From an uncultured Atopobium sp. (lineage in GTDB: Bacteria > Actinomycetota > Coriobacteriia > Coriobacteriales > Atopobiaceae), in assembly GCA_900555335.1 (NCBI GenBank), contig USKU01000009.1, forward strand, positions 1-24,171: DNA of 24,171 nt. The letters run 5' to 3'. The translations under genes and the position numbers were made by a program. The notes beneath the pieces are model-generated. The model saw only the letters and a program-made list of their open reading frames with translations, had not been told where the DNA came from and did not search any database. Positions 24,098 through 24,171 of the stretch are shown in pieces (position 1 is the stretch's first letter; each line of letters begins with the position of its first letter).

Positions 24098-24171
24098 ATG
24101 CAAAACCGCCCAGAACCGCCCAAAACCGCCCTAAACCGTCTGATTGCGAGCGAATACTACTTTGATAGGGT
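24098..24171 (+). CDS. Possible start of an unidentified gene running off the window
   Basis: An ATG at 24098 opens a frame that continues to the last base, reading MQNRPEPPKTALNRLIA and then SEYYFDR. The ribosome-binding site is weak (GAAG 4 bases upstream). Only about 24 residues are visible and no family is recognised. The 10-bp repeats occupy its first 13 codons, so this may instead be non-coding DNA ahead of a later start. Confidence 0.3.
   Translation, partial: MQNRPEPPKTALNRLIASEYYFDR
24101..24140 (+). repeat. Four tandem 10-bp repeats (CAAAACCGCC type)
   Basis: Units are CAAAACCGCC, CAGAACCGCC, CAAAACCGCC and CTAAACCGTC, back to back. The period equals one DNA turn and is not a multiple of three, so the repetition acts at DNA rather than protein level. 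They lie about 50 bases past the typA terminator and may be a phased regulator-binding array. Confidence 0.75.

Overview
This window is the replication-origin neighbourhood of a moderately AT-rich bacterial chromosome. Gene order and protein style point to an actinobacterium of class Coriobacteriia, close to Atopobium/Lancefieldella/Olsenella. The reasons are a dciA-type (DUF721) gene between recF and gyrB, a tRNA-Ile/tRNA-Ala pair just after gyrA as in other Actinomycetota, few IS elements or other accessory genes, and Gram-positive style ribosome-binding sites. The genus assignment is inference from memory of gene order, not from a search.

Layout. At the left edge is the 3' end of rlmN (+), which converges on a leftward block. 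The leftward genes, in order of transcription from the origin, are rpmH, rnpA, yidD, yidC and khpB/jag, closed by a terminator at 3147-3175. They are followed by rsmG, parA, parB and a small membrane-anchored protein, closed by a terminator shared with rlmN at 331-363. Two perfect 16-bp parS sites lie at 2319-2334 and 2472-2487. The strand switch at 5360-5720 marks the origin side of rpmH. Rightward lie an unnamed GHKL-ATPase/winged-helix gene (5721-6599), dnaA, dnaN, recF, dciA, gyrB and gyrA. After gyrA come a DUF151 nuclease-like gene on the minus strand, tRNA-Ile and tRNA-Ala, a three-gene COG1840-type ABC importer (lipoprotein, fused permease, ATPase), an unknown 152-residue protein and typA/bipA. 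The final 120 bases hold a 10-bp tandem repeat and perhaps the start of another gene.

How the parts work together. Most of the window is chromosome replication (dnaA, dnaN, recF, dciA), topology (gyrBA) and segregation (parABS), plus the usual ribosome and membrane-insertion genes on the other arm. The most unusual signal is at the origin itself. The non-coding gaps on both sides of dnaA, and upstream of the GHKL gene, carry a recurring 9-mer close to TTTTCAACA or TTATCAACA instead of the canonical DnaA box TTATCCACA. The dnaA gene here has changed residues at positions that read DNA in the E. coli protein (Asp433 to Lys, Thr435 to Ala, Pro423 to Val, Gln408 to His by alignment). This suggests co-evolved origin recognition, with a possible DnaA-trio unwinding element between dnaA and dnaN and an extra ATPase/DNA-binding-type protein encoded inside the origin. 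No CRISPR array, prophage, transposon or rRNA gene was seen.
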